Shown in pieces: positions 18,483 through 27,889 of a stretch of DNA of 64,000 bases. How positions within the stretch are numbered: the first letter of the stretch is position 1; each line of letters starts with the position of its first letter. Source of the DNA: a virus; the IMG/VR virus record IMGVR_UViG_3300024335_000009, positions 1 through 64,000 of that record; one strand, 5' to 3'. The translations under genes were made by a program, and so were the position numbers. The notes under the pieces were generated by a model. It did not search any database, was not told the DNA's origin, and saw nothing but the letters and a program-made list of their open reading frames with translations.

Positions 18483-18836
18483 ATGACTACAATGACAGTA
18501 AAAGAACTAAGTGTGTTAGCAGAATCAAAAGCAAATCAGGCTTCTTTAGATTATTTCAATTCAAAACTAGGTGGTAAGGACAATTATCCCTGTGGTTTTG
18601 CATGGGTTACTGTTCGTCCTGAAAATAAGGGCAATACTAAGCTAGGTAAAGAAGAACGTAGAGTGTTAGAATCTATGGGATTTTCAAAAGATTGGACTGG
18701 CAAAGCGTGGCAAATCTGGAATCCAGGTAAAGTTAACGTACAAAATGTTGATGTTAAAGAAGCAGGTGCTCAGGCATATGCAGATGTAATGTCTTCTGCT
18801 GGGTTTAATGCTTCTTGTGGTTCACGTTTAGACTAA
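18483..18836 (+). CDS. Small conserved phage protein (YPCGFAWV type)
   Basis: A 117-residue soluble protein with the segments NYPCGFAWVTVRPENKGNTK, then GKAWQIWNPG, and a C-terminal SAGFNASCGSRLD. This arrangement (Cys-Gly-Phe-Ala-Trp early, aromatic QIW in the middle, GSRLD end) recurs in small proteins of diverse tailed phages, but no function is established that I know of. It has its own promoter, a GAGAGGGT ribosome binding site, and no overlap with its neighbours, suggesting an independent early transcript. The two conserved cysteines could bind metal or form a disulfide; that is speculation. Confidence 0.75.
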   Translation: MTTMTVKELSVLAESKANQASLDYFNSKLGGKDNYPCGFAWVTVRPENKGNTKLGKEERRVLESMGFSKDWTGKAWQIWNPGKVNVQNVDVKEAGAQAYADVMSSAGFNASCGSRLD

Positions 18837-18839
18837 AAC

Positions 18840-18867
18840 TTGACAAACTAGCGAATCGTGTTATATT
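18840..18867 (+). promoter_or_regulatory. Early-type promoter with conserved spacer (second copy)
   Basis: TTGACA (18840-18845), 16-nt spacer containing CTAGCGAATCGTGT, TATATT (18862-18867). It begins just after the stop of the preceding gene. Confidence 0.85.
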
Positions 18868-18897
18868 AATTACATAATCAACAGAGAGGTTACTAAT

Positions 18898-19245
18898 ATG
18901 AAATACAAGTTATATCAAATTCATCTTACAGATGCAGAAATTGATTTAATCAATGAAGAAGGACATGATGCTGTTCATAAGCAATCATTGAAATTAGATA
19001 TGAATTTTTCAAAGAATGACACAGGTATGGTTGCCCGGGATGCATTCAATCGTGGATACTACACGCATGTTAGTAACATCACTGCTGATAGTTTAGAGGG
19101 CGTGTTTCATGTAGGGAACATGGGCCCAGAAGAAGACATTGAGCGTTTGTCTCGTATGTACAGTGTTAGTGTTGGTGACATTGTGGAAGATGAAGATGGC
19201 AAGCAATCAGTAGTTGCTAATTTTGGTTTTAAAGAGGTAGCCTAA
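18898..19245 (+). CDS. Small protein with YodL-like C-terminal motif
   Basis: A 115-residue protein. The N-terminal part begins KYKLYQIHLTDAEIDLIN and the C-terminal part reads SRMYSVSVGDIVEDEDGKQS followed by VVANFGF. The S-V-G-D-(I/V)-x-(E/D)-x-x-G then V-x-x-x-G-F pattern is characteristic of YodL-like domains common in phage and plasmid proteins of unknown function. The ribosome binding site is GAGAGG, 9 nt ahead of the ATG. The last codons overlap by 4 nt the 3' end of the convergent lysozyme-like gene. No catalytic residues can be named. Confidence 0.7.
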   Translation: MKYKLYQIHLTDAEIDLINEEGHDAVHKQSLKLDMNFSKNDTGMVARDAFNRGYYTHVSNITADSLEGVFHVGNMGPEEDIERLSRMYSVSVGDIVEDEDGKQSVVANFGFKEVA

Positions 19246-19880
19246 CTAAAGCCAGGAACAAAACTCCACATCTTAGAAGTTTTAATTTTCATAGCGGCTA
19301 GTTTTTCATTAATCTGGCCGTTATTCTTTTTAATATTAGTCTGAATTTCATCTGTAATATTATACCATTTTTCATTATTAATCAATGCAATGATAGGATG
19401 TCCTTCAATTTTATCAACGCCTTCATTGAAGAAATAATATAACAATGCATCAAATTGTGGTTGAGATAATTCTTTCTTAACAAACTTTTCTAAAACATTT
19501 CCTATATTACGTAATTGCTTTTCTAATATAAAGTTTGCCATTGGTTTTGTAATTTTGCCTGTACCTATGTCTATTCTCTGTGAGGCAACGGTTATATATC
19601 CATAACGCTTTTCTGTATTTGTTATTTTATAACCAAACCCAACAGTATCATCTGTTATCTCTAACATAGGTTTGTTTGTATCAATGATTGCATTCTTACT
19701 CATTTCACTGAATATTAAATCTGTTATTGGAAAGCATGTCAATCTAACGTGTGATAATATATAAGTAGGCTCACCGGTTTCTTTGTAGCCCGTACCTAAA
19801 TAAGTGCCATTAGGAGTTACAACATTCAACGGAAGTTGAATATAATTTAGCAATGACCCTTTTCTTTTATCAAATAACAT
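19242..19880 (-). CDS. Lysozyme-like (GH24-fold) protein, probably degenerate
   Basis: A 212-residue protein. The segment LSQPQFDALLYYFFNEGVDK and the following short helix (PIIALINNEKW) match the C-terminal lobe of T4-type GH24 lysozymes (Q-x-Q-F-D-A-L-x-x-x-x-F-N-x-G). The N-terminal active-site region is altered: where GH24 enzymes have Glu followed by GYG-H, this protein reads LEITDDTVGFGYKIT, so catalysis is doubtful. It is the last gene of the hub operon and its ATG overlaps the gp5 stop (TAATG). In T4 the lysozyme domain is part of gp5; here gp5 carries a peptidase instead. It may be a displaced tail lysozyme or a purely structural relic. Confidence 0.65.
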   Translation of the reverse strand: MLFDKRKGSLLNYIQLPLNVVTPNGTYLGTGYKETGEPTYILSHVRLTCFPITDLIFSEMSKNAIIDTNKPMLEITDDTVGFGYKITNTEKRYGYITVASQRIDIGTGKITKPMANFILEKQLRNIGNVLEKFVKKELSQPQFDALLYYFFNEGVDKIEGHPIIALINNEKWYNITDEIQTNIKKNNGQINEKLAAMKIKTSKMWSFVPGFS

Positions 19881-21736
19881 TACGCTAACCTCACTGCGGT
19901 TGTTCCTGTAACAGAAGAACTATCTGCTACACTGTATGAACGAGTTAATCGGTATGCGCCTCTTTCTGCACTTGCGGCTGAGAAATGCATTGGATCCCAT
20001 GGAGCACTCCAGTTTCCGCCCCAACCTAAACCATGCCTTGCGGCTATCTCACCGATGTTAAGTGGGAAGTCACAGCCTTGGTCTGCGCCTCTAGTCACAC
20101 CTGGATTCCAACCAGCTGGTCTTGTTCGTGCATATCCGTTTGGTGCATATGCATTAATATCTATTGCGGCTCCCATTGCATGGAAGCTAGGTCTTGAACC
20201 ACCTCTTTGATTTCTATTACAGTAACCGCCCAATGTTTTAATAACGTATCCGGTTGCTTCTAAATCATCAATTAATCCTTGGAAGTTAGATTGGAATATT
20301 GCCGCAACCTGACAGCCTACTCCATTACTTGCACGTATAGATGCCAAGCCTTCTCCGGGAGGAAGCCCAGGAACATCTTCGTTTGATGTTTCATTTGAAT
20401 CTTGATTTGCGGCATCCATTTGTCCAGATGCACTATTTGGATCACTTGCTATTTCATTACCAGCGTTTTGTGTTTCGTTGTTATTCTCGCCAGGCGTAGA
20501 CCCATCTGCGGCTTTTTGTACTGTTTCTGTACCACGCAAGAAAGGTTCATGTGTTGGGAATTTAGGTATAATACTTTTTTCAATTACTGTGTTTTCTAAA
20601 TTCTGAATATCTGGTTGTGTTTCTAATGGTATATCATAAGCGATAGAAGCCATAGGACCATTAAGATGTAGCTTGCCATTAACTGTAGAAACATACATAC
20701 TTGTTTCAACTTTCTGATGTAGTGACCCACCACTTTCATAAAACTGCGAACCAATAGTCTTAGTATGCATTTGATTATCTACGTTAATATTATAATTGTT
20801 TATAGCATGTAGATTAATATTTTCACCAGCTTCAAGGTTTATATTTTTATCTGCACGTAGATTGAAATCTTTTTCTGTACGCATCGACAATGATCCTTCA
20901 GCATAAACCATCACTTCACCATCTGCTCCAATTTCAACCCAACCGGAACCTGAACTATTGATTGCATATACAAAATCATTTGTGCCATCAACAATAACTT
21001 GTGCGCCTGAACCTGTCGAAATTCTAATTTGATTAGGGTGTATTGTGCCATCGTCTCCGACAGACCCATCATCCATTGTAATTCCATTACCACCTGGTGT
21101 AGTCCAGCCATAAACTTTTGAGTGTTGCGTTGTTTCATAGTTTGCATCACGTAATGGACTTGCAGTAGATTGTCCTCGTTTATTATCAGAAAATATACCT
21201 TGACTTGCTGAGTTTACATTTCTGTTAGAATTTCCTTGGTCTGCTTCATCTGTATTTTGTAATTCTGCTAATGTGTTAGGTGTAGACTTTGCAACTTTAA
21301 CATCTTTGGCAATTCCTTCACCCATTCCACTGCCGTCAGGATTGGCAGTACCTGCCGCACCACCTGGTACAGTGCCGGGAACTTCTTGTGCAACTGCGAA
21401 CCAATAACCTTCGTTTAGATTTCCGTTATCTGCAAAGAAAACTAATATAGTAACTCCGCCATCTGGTGGGACAGAGAACATACCATATGAACCTTGAGAG
21501 TTTGAGCCTCCGAACGAACTTGCATACATAAAATACATTGGCTCATCTGGATCTCCGCCCAATTTAGGAACATAAGCCGCTATACGTCCTCGTCCTTCTG
21601 GATCTGGTTTTCCTCCAACAGTTATGGCTTTATATATGCCACTTTTAATATTCTGTAAAATAGGATTTTCTTGCGACTTTCGATTGCTCAAAAGAGATTT
21701 TGCAAGACTGTTTCCTATAGTAGATTGATTAGCCAT
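19880..21736 (-). CDS. 5: Baseplate hub / cell-puncturing protein gp5 with C-terminal M15 peptidase
   Basis: A 618-residue gp5. Residues about 30-120 form the OB-fold hub domain (GRGRIAAYVPKLGGDP...GYWFAVAQ). Residues about 215-360 give the repetitive beta-helix needle (ADGEVMVYAEGSLSMRT, DKNINLEAGENINL). After a Ser/Asn-rich linker, residues about 470-600 form a VanY/M15-type peptidase: SFHAMGAAIDIN supplies His about 518 and Asp about 524, and WDPMHF supplies the last zinc ligand, His about 583. M15 enzymes cut the peptide cross-bridges of peptidoglycan. T4 gp5 has an internal glycan-cleaving lysozyme domain instead, so here the wall-cutting chemistry is different and placed at the C-terminal end. 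It overlaps the upstream gene by 8 nt. Confidence 0.9.
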   Translation of the reverse strand: MANQSTIGNSLAKSLLSNRKSQENPILQNIKSGIYKAITVGGKPDPEGRGRIAAYVPKLGGDPDEPMYFMYASSFGGSNSQGSYGMFSVPPDGGVTILVFFADNGNLNEGYWFAVAQEVPGTVPGGAAGTANPDGSGMGEGIAKDVKVAKSTPNTLAELQNTDEADQGNSNRNVNSASQGIFSDNKRGQSTASPLRDANYETTQHSKVYGWTTPGGNGITMDDGSVGDDGTIHPNQIRISTGSGAQVIVDGTNDFVYAINSSGSGWVEIGADGEVMVYAEGSLSMRTEKDFNLRADKNINLEAGENINLHAINNYNINVDNQMHTKTIGSQFYESGGSLHQKVETSMYVSTVNGKLHLNGPMASIAYDIPLETQPDIQNLENTVIEKSIIPKFPTHEPFLRGTETVQKAADGSTPGENNNETQNAGNEIASDPNSASGQMDAANQDSNETSNEDVPGLPPGEGLASIRASNGVGCQVAAIFQSNFQGLIDDLEATGYVIKTLGGYCNRNQRGGSRPSFHAMGAAIDINAYAPNGYARTRPAGWNPGVTRGADQGCDFPLNIGEIAARHGLGWGGNWSAPWDPMHFSAASAERGAYRLTRSYSVADSSSVTGTTAVRLA

Positions 21737-22715
21737 TGTTTATTTTCCTATACGCTTGATGTATGTTTTTAGCTAAATCTTTATTCGCAATTTCATCAAA
21801 ATGCCCACAACTTAGCCTACTATAATCAAGTGGTGTATTGATAATTTCTACTTTTCTGTCTAAAGTATTCATATCATTTATGTATTTATTTGCCAATTCC
21901 ATTGCATCTGGTAAAATATTATACTGTTCCCAAAATCCTATATTAACAAATATAATATTCCATTTGTTTGCAAGAGTTAACCAATGCAATCGTCTTAATA
22001 TTATCTCAACATTTTTAATAAAAGAATTTGCATTAGTATTAATATGTAGCATATGCGCCGCCCAAGATTCGTCTAATGCTTTTTGGGCTTTTGCACTACG
22101 TTTGTTAAAATTTGTATGAAACTCTTGCGATGCTTCTGGTAGTTCCCATAGAATTTCTGGATCAACTATCGGCATTTTTCTTATTCCTAAATTTGGATTA
22201 ATATTTGCATTTGTATCCCAAGCTCTTAGTAGCTCATTGTATATTGGCTTAGTTGGTTTGTCTATACCAGGTGACAAAATGTTCATATACCATGCATGTC
22301 TCATCATCGAGGACATACTATACACAATAGTTTTTGTCTGTTTAGACTTTGGTTCATTTGTCCATTGTTCTAATCTTCGCATTATTGTTTCGTTTCCAGA
22401 ACCAGGTTTTGCTAAATTTATCCAAAACTTATTTTTATCTTTTTTATTCAATAACGCACTCAAGCACCATTTCTCTGGTAACCCATCGCCAAACATAAAA
22501 CTATCACCGAATATAGGAATTATTTCTTCTTCGAAATCTTCAAAATTTGTTAAGTCTGTTCTTGTAGGCCAAGCATTAGGCCATACTTCTTTTTGTTCAC
22601 CAAATTTAGGGTCAATGGTATACGGAGTATAATATGTTTTATCCATATCATGTCTTCCATCATCAAACAACTTACTGAAAGTTGAATACTCATTATTAAA
22701 TTCGTTAGTCTTCAT
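21729..22715 (-). CDS. SGNH/GDSL-hydrolase-like protein
   Basis: A 328-residue protein with the block I signature IFGDSFMFGDGLP (candidate nucleophile Ser72), a block II-like KPGSGNETI, and a C-terminal CGHFDEIANKDLA that could supply the catalytic His near residue 305. This is the ordering of SGNH esterases/lipases. It lies inside the late hub operon between the 1,621-residue protein and gp5, overlapping gp5 by 8 nt, so it is made with virion parts. An esterase acting on acylated surface glycans or lipids of the host is a reasonable inference, but the block III Asn is not clearly assigned. Confidence 0.6.
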   Translation of the reverse strand: MKTNEFNNEYSTFSKLFDDGRHDMDKTYYTPYTIDPKFGEQKEVWPNAWPTRTDLTNFEDFEEEIIPIFGDSFMFGDGLPEKWCLSALLNKKDKNKFWINLAKPGSGNETIMRRLEQWTNEPKSKQTKTIVYSMSSMMRHAWYMNILSPGIDKPTKPIYNELLRAWDTNANINPNLGIRKMPIVDPEILWELPEASQEFHTNFNKRSAKAQKALDESWAAHMLHINTNANSFIKNVEIILRRLHWLTLANKWNIIFVNIGFWEQYNILPDAMELANKYINDMNTLDRKVEIINTPLDYSRLSCGHFDEIANKDLAKNIHQAYRKINNG

Positions 22716-22723
22716 TCTATTTC

Positions 22724-25700
22724 CTACGGCGTTGGTGGGTTAACTATCACAAAATCAGCGGCATTAAATCGAACGCCTATTTGCAATGCACCAGTTTCTG
22801 GGTTTCTACTATCTTCATTTGCAACTCCCGATGCAGTTGTTACCGCAATATCTGGGTACTCATTGGCTATTGTATTTTTTAAATTCATTGGGTTTAGTCC
22901 AGGTTTATAATATTCAAATGATCCAACAGGCGCAGTTGAATCGACTAATCCAAAATGTGTTACTGGGTCTGTTATCGTTTGTATTGTTCCTGAAGAGTCT
23001 CTATATGTTATAGGACCAATTGCACTGTAATCTAATACTTGCGAGGTGTAAGTTTCTCCATCAAAAGTTTCTGTTAATGTTGTTCTTGGTGCCGCTTCAA
23101 CTTTGGTTAATATATCATTGTACACATCTTTTGCATTAGTATATTGTGCAACTTGTGAAGCAGACACTTCTCCGTCTGATATTGCATCAACTATATTACT
23201 GTTAGAAATTGATGTGCCAGTCCTATCACCAAGTGTTTCAACTACTATTATAGGTGCAGTAGCATTTGGTTCTTTGATTGGTACTGCAACATTTTCATAT
23301 TTAATTTCGCCATTTTCTTCAACTGGTATTATACCAGTAGTTACACCATCGGTTGAACTTAAATCACTTCTTATATCATTTACTTCGGTTTGTAATTTAG
23401 ATGCAAGTTCTTCGTCACTTTCTCTTCCTGCTTCTGTCCAATACCAACTCTCTAATCTTTCTTCTGTGTCTTTTAGTTCTGCTTCTTTTTCATTTAGCAA
23501 CTCTAATTTCTTTTGTTTCTTCAATGCATCTATTGCCTCTCCTCTAGTTCCTGAGGTTGCGTTTGTTGTAATTGTATCAATAGTGCTTTCTATTGCTTTG
23601 ACTTCCGAATATTCTTGGTCTGTTAAATCATGTAAACTTCTGCCATCGATAATATTAATGGCTTTTTGGTTCAATGCTGAAACTTTGTCTGCTTCGTTTA
23701 CTGTAAGAGTATTAAGCCCAACATCAACTGAATAATTTCTTGTGCCAAGTCCTGTTCGGTAACTTTCTACGTTTACCTGATGTCCGTGATTTTCTATTGG
23801 AACAGTACCGTCAAGAATTGACGCGGCACCATTGATACTTGCCGCCTTTTCTGCATTGGTTGTGTTAGGGTCGTTCACATCTATCGTTTCTAAATCAGAC
23901 ATTATTGATTGTGGATCTTTTATAATATCATCCTCGCCTTTAAGGTATCGTTCTGATTCTATTCGATTTGCTTCGTTTACCTTAGTTAGTGCTTCTTGGT
24001 CTAATCCTGTTACAGTTGTTCCCACGGTTGCATTTTCAGTTGCCTCAAGTGCGTGGTCTATCTCTGCCATAGTTTGTGCTGTTACAGTATAACCTTCGTC
24101 TATGGCTTCATTGTAAGCATTTCGAGTTGCATCCGATACTGACTCATTTCCTGTTTGATAATCGTCTGCTAATCTTTTTGCAATCTTTTGTGCAGATTGT
24201 TGTACCGCAATACAAGATTGTTCATGACCTAATGCACATAGTCCCTCGGCCTGTTGTCTAGCAAGTGCTAATTGTTTTGCAACTGATTCATTTGGAACTG
24301 CGTAATCGTTTTGGTTTGAAGGTTCAAGAAAGTTATTTGTTGCAGTTTGTAATGCCATGACCGCATGCGGTCCCGCACCATCTATATCAACTACATACAC
24401 ATCGCCCTCTGGTGTTATTCCAGTACCTGCGCCCTGTGGTGCAACTATATCATCTGCAAATTCTTTTGCTTCCGCGTCTTCTTTTGCATTTGGATTCACA
24501 ACAGCATCGCCTCCATCATTGAGTCCTAATCTATCTTGTACTGGTAATTGAAAATAACCGTCTGACATTAATTCTGGATTAGGAGCTCCTAGTACTGCAT
24601 CTACTGTTTGAAATTCTTCCGCCGCTGGTATCTTTACCATTTGTAATGTTTGTGTAAATAATCCACCACTGAATGAACTAATAACTGAGTTAACAGAATA
24701 TACACTAGTCATTAGTCGTGTCTTTTTTATTCCATCATAATTTTCTGCATCTAGTCCTACTCTCTCTGGGTTATTTAAATAAACGCCTTCTGCTTTATCT
24801 GTAACTAAGATAAGATAATTTACTCCATTAATATTCGTAGAATGCATTTTATATTCATCAAGTGCATTTGCATTGCCGTATTTTGCTTTTATCATAGAAG
24901 GAGAATACACGCTATCTACCCAATATGGGTCTCCTTTGATAGTCATTTGTGCATTCATCATACTTAAATTATTATTTCTTCCTTCATAATATTTTGCTTG
25001 TGCAAGTTCAATATCTTCTTGGTCAGCCGATTTAATAACATTCAAGTTAGTAGGATTTTCTAATAATGATTTAGTAATACGTGAAAAGTTAACTGGGTTT
25101 TCTACAAGTGCTTTTAATAAACTATCAAATTGGTCAAGACTTAATTTACTAATCATTTCTTTATCTAAATTTTCAGTAAGTATAAGTTCCTGTCCTTCAC
25201 TGCCAGGGAATAATCCCAAGTCATTCCAATTGTCTCCGATGGTTGAAGTGCTTTCAATAATTTTAGTTGAGTATAGTTGTCCCAATGCCTCACGCATTAA
25301 GTCATTTTGTGCAATTTCATTTTCTTTTTCTTCTCTTAGTAAATCATTTTGACTTTGGTTTGAATCTTGTATTTGATTAAATAGCTTGTTACGATTTTCA
25401 CGAACTTCTCCCTTCATAATATCTTGAAGAATTTCATACTCTTGTGAATCTTCATCAAACATACTCATCATTTGATTTGCATCAGCATTTTGAATTTGTT
25501 CATATATTTTTTGTGCTTCGGCGGCCTCTCCTGGTCCACCAACACGACTCATAAGTCTGTCTCTGAATTCGTTTCGTACTTCTGCACTAAGGTCTGCAAA
25601 TTGTCCTTCAAGTGTTCGAGCGTTTGCTCTATGCATTCTAAGTGTTTCACCCAATGTTCCAGACTCTTCTTCCAGTTCTGTTAGCTTCTGTTGGGCTCTT

Positions 25701-27589
25701 TCATCGATTTGTGTACGCCAATCTCCAACTGCTTCTAAGAAACCATTTGCCATGTAGGTATCGCTAGGTTTTACGTATGCTTTTTGAAGTTGATTATCCA
25801 GTGATATAGTTAAATCTAATATGTGTTCATTCCTACCAGTATATTGATAGTAATATCTTTTATTACAATGACCTTCTAAGAATATACTTCTTAAAACTTT
25901 TGCAGTATCTTCTGTTAGCTTTGCGTTGTGTGATTGATTTTGTACTATTAAACTTTTTTGCACAGTTAAAAAATAATTTACTTCATAAGTTTGTTTACTT
26001 GTCAATACATTATAGCCACCTAACTTAGGTGTTGCATGTGGTAGAACTCTAAACAAGTTTGATAGTTGAGGAGAATCATCAGTTAGTGCTTCTCTAATTA
26101 AACTTGAGTTTAAACAAATACTTTCTATTGCATTATATATAGATGAACCAGGCGTTATAACACCAGTTTGCTGTCCTATTTTAACACTAGCTGTTTCAGA
26201 TGTTTCATTATTTCCAGATGAAGTATTGGGAACATCCGGAGAAGTCATTTGGCCTTGACCAAACATTTGTTTAAAATCGTCAGACATTTCGAAATTATAT
26301 TCATTAATAAAATCTGAGTTTGACGTTACTGCTTTTTCTTCTATCTTTGCATTTAGTTTTTTAAAGAAGTTGTCTAGTGTTTCTTCTAAGGTAGCCGCAA
26401 CATCAAATTCAAAGTTATAATCCATTTGAGACAGTTCAGTATCAGCTACTACTTTATCATTTACGATTGTACCATCTAATATTAAGTTTGTACCTTTACT
26501 TTCTGTTTGAGATTGTAGTTCATTATATTTTGTAATAACAAATGGGAATATTTTTGTAGCGGGTAAGTTTCTAACTTGGTTGCCACTTTCATCATAACCC
26601 TTAAAGCGTACTTTCATAAAGAATATTGCATTCTGTAAGTCAGGATATCCGCACAATAAAATACTGTTTTGTAACATATCAGGCAAAGAAGTTCCGCCAA
26701 CTTGGCTGATAGTAAATTGTAAATTAGTGGCAGTACCTGCCATTTTTGATGCTGAACCAGTTCCGTTACCGACACTAGTGATAGTTAAATCTGTAATGTT
26801 TAATTCTGTGGTGACGCCCGTTCTTGCTATCGTAATCACATTCATGTTGTTAGTAGGCCAAGCATCGTTTACCACATCGTCTATAAGTTGTGGAGTCTGT
26901 TCATAGGCAAGAAACTTATTTGCTTCTTGTTGGTTAACAACAAACAAATCTAAATTGTAAGTATAATGTTCAAACGCATCTAATTCATTTTCCCAAAATA
27001 AATTATTCGATTCCATATTTTTTAATAAACTGGACAAACTTCCTGAACCAGATATCGCATTACTTTTTAGGCTTCTCGTATCGTCAATTCCTTGAGTTGG
27101 GGGTTCACTAAGCTGTTCGCCATTTGAAAATAAATCACGCTGAGTATCATCATCAATAACAGGAGAACTATCAGGTATATTACCATATGCCATGTCCAAC
27201 CCAGTACCGATACTGTCTGCGAAATAGGCAGATGCTTCATTTCCGCCTTCTTTTTGAATCATTGCACTTACCATTTTTTCTGCTAGTTCTGGATTAGCAG
27301 ATAAATCAATAGGAGTATTTTTATCTATTCCCATTTTATTTGCTACAAAATCTACATATCCAGATGTATCATTTTCATTAGGAGGAGCCCAACGTTGAAT
27401 CATTCCCTCTACATCAGTTAGTCCGTGCCTATCTTGGTAAGTTTCTAGCGTTTTGCCTAAAGCCCTTACTCCATGCTCAGGCGTAGCAAATGAAACAAAT
27501 GAACCATCGCCACCTGTTGCACCTTGCCATGCTGTTGCATTGCTTCTGATGTTACCTGGGTTATTATTTCTTACGCTTCTGACTGCCAT
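22724..27589 (-). CDS. Large baseplate-hub-associated structural protein (1,621 residues)
   Basis: Residues 1-130 begin VRNNNPGNIRSNATAWQG and continue FATPEHGVRALGKTLETYQ, a globular domain found at the N-terminus of phage virion proteins associated with cell-wall penetration. Residues about 200-480 are beta-rich with hub-like strands. Residues about 620-760 and 1,330-1,420 are long charged helices, likely coiled coils (KQKKLELLNEKEAELKDTEE). The gene lies between gp53 and the SGNH-like gene in the operon that also carries gp5 and gp48, where T4 keeps its hub proteins. It may take the place of gp27, but I could not confirm homology. It is too structured to be only a tape measure; that role better fits the protein at 36666. 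Confidence 0.55.
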   Translation of the reverse strand: MAVRSVRNNNPGNIRSNATAWQGATGGDGSFVSFATPEHGVRALGKTLETYQDRHGLTDVEGMIQRWAPPNENDTSGYVDFVANKMGIDKNTPIDLSANPELAEKMVSAMIQKEGGNEASAYFADSIGTGLDMAYGNIPDSSPVIDDDTQRDLFSNGEQLSEPPTQGIDDTRSLKSNAISGSGSLSSLLKNMESNNLFWENELDAFEHYTYNLDLFVVNQQEANKFLAYEQTPQLIDDVVNDAWPTNNMNVITIARTGVTTELNITDLTITSVGNGTGSASKMAGTATNLQFTISQVGGTSLPDMLQNSILLCGYPDLQNAIFFMKVRFKGYDESGNQVRNLPATKIFPFVITKYNELQSQTESKGTNLILDGTIVNDKVVADTELSQMDYNFEFDVAATLEETLDNFFKKLNAKIEEKAVTSNSDFINEYNFEMSDDFKQMFGQGQMTSPDVPNTSSGNNETSETASVKIGQQTGVITPGSSIYNAIESICLNSSLIREALTDDSPQLSNLFRVLPHATPKLGGYNVLTSKQTYEVNYFLTVQKSLIVQNQSHNAKLTEDTAKVLRSIFLEGHCNKRYYYQYTGRNEHILDLTISLDNQLQKAYVKPSDTYMANGFLEAVGDWRTQIDERAQQKLTELEEESGTLGETLRMHRANARTLEGQFADLSAEVRNEFRDRLMSRVGGPGEAAEAQKIYEQIQNADANQMMSMFDEDSQEYEILQDIMKGEVRENRNKLFNQIQDSNQSQNDLLREEKENEIAQNDLMREALGQLYSTKIIESTSTIGDNWNDLGLFPGSEGQELILTENLDKEMISKLSLDQFDSLLKALVENPVNFSRITKSLLENPTNLNVIKSADQEDIELAQAKYYEGRNNNLSMMNAQMTIKGDPYWVDSVYSPSMIKAKYGNANALDEYKMHSTNINGVNYLILVTDKAEGVYLNNPERVGLDAENYDGIKKTRLMTSVYSVNSVISSFSGGLFTQTLQMVKIPAAEEFQTVDAVLGAPNPELMSDGYFQLPVQDRLGLNDGGDAVVNPNAKEDAEAKEFADDIVAPQGAGTGITPEGDVYVVDIDGAGPHAVMALQTATNNFLEPSNQNDYAVPNESVAKQLALARQQAEGLCALGHEQSCIAVQQSAQKIAKRLADDYQTGNESVSDATRNAYNEAIDEGYTVTAQTMAEIDHALEATENATVGTTVTGLDQEALTKVNEANRIESERYLKGEDDIIKDPQSIMSDLETIDVNDPNTTNAEKAASINGAASILDGTVPIENHGHQVNVESYRTGLGTRNYSVDVGLNTLTVNEADKVSALNQKAINIIDGRSLHDLTDQEYSEVKAIESTIDTITTNATSGTRGEAIDALKKQKKLELLNEKEAELKDTEERLESWYWTEAGRESDEELASKLQTEVNDIRSDLSSTDGVTTGIIPVEENGEIKYENVAVPIKEPNATAPIIVVETLGDRTGTSISNSNIVDAISDGEVSASQVAQYTNAKDVYNDILTKVEAAPRTTLTETFDGETYTSQVLDYSAIGPITYRDSSGTIQTITDPVTHFGLVDSTAPVGSFEYYKPGLNPMNLKNTIANEYPDIAVTTASGVANEDSRNPETGALQIGVRFNAADFVIVNPPTP

Positions 27590-27595
27590 TGTACA

Positions 27596-27889
27596 CTACT
27601 TCATTTCGTCTAATTGATTTTTGCTAGGTATTTTAATTTTAGTACCCGCTGTGAAATCGTTTATCGGGTCCTGAATAGTATCAGGATTTCTTTTAGCAAA
27701 AACCCACCAGTATTTGGAAGTACCATATAGGTCATAACTACACAAATCAGGTCTAAGATTGTAGTTCTGTGGTATAGTATACGTTTCGTCTAACGCACTT
27801 TTTTGTAAGTAGACAGGATTTTGTATGTCTAGTACTTTATTTTTTATTACCGCAGTTTTCTTCCACGGTGAAGTTGGATCATATGCCAT
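27596..27889 (-). CDS. 53: Baseplate wedge protein gp53
   Basis: A 97-residue gp53, the wedge protein that joins wedges to the hub. It shows the family pattern in order: NYNLRPDLCSYDLYGTSKYW, WVFAKRNPDTIQDPINDFTA, GTKIKIPS. The last part is LysM-like. T4 gp53 is about 196 residues; this is the compact form. Its ATG overlaps the stop of gp48 by 1 nt and it is followed 6 nt later by the 1,621-residue gene. Confidence 0.88.
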   Translation of the reverse strand: MAYDPTSPWKKTAVIKNKVLDIQNPVYLQKSALDETYTIPQNYNLRPDLCSYDLYGTSKYWWVFAKRNPDTIQDPINDFTAGTKIKIPSKNQLDEMK

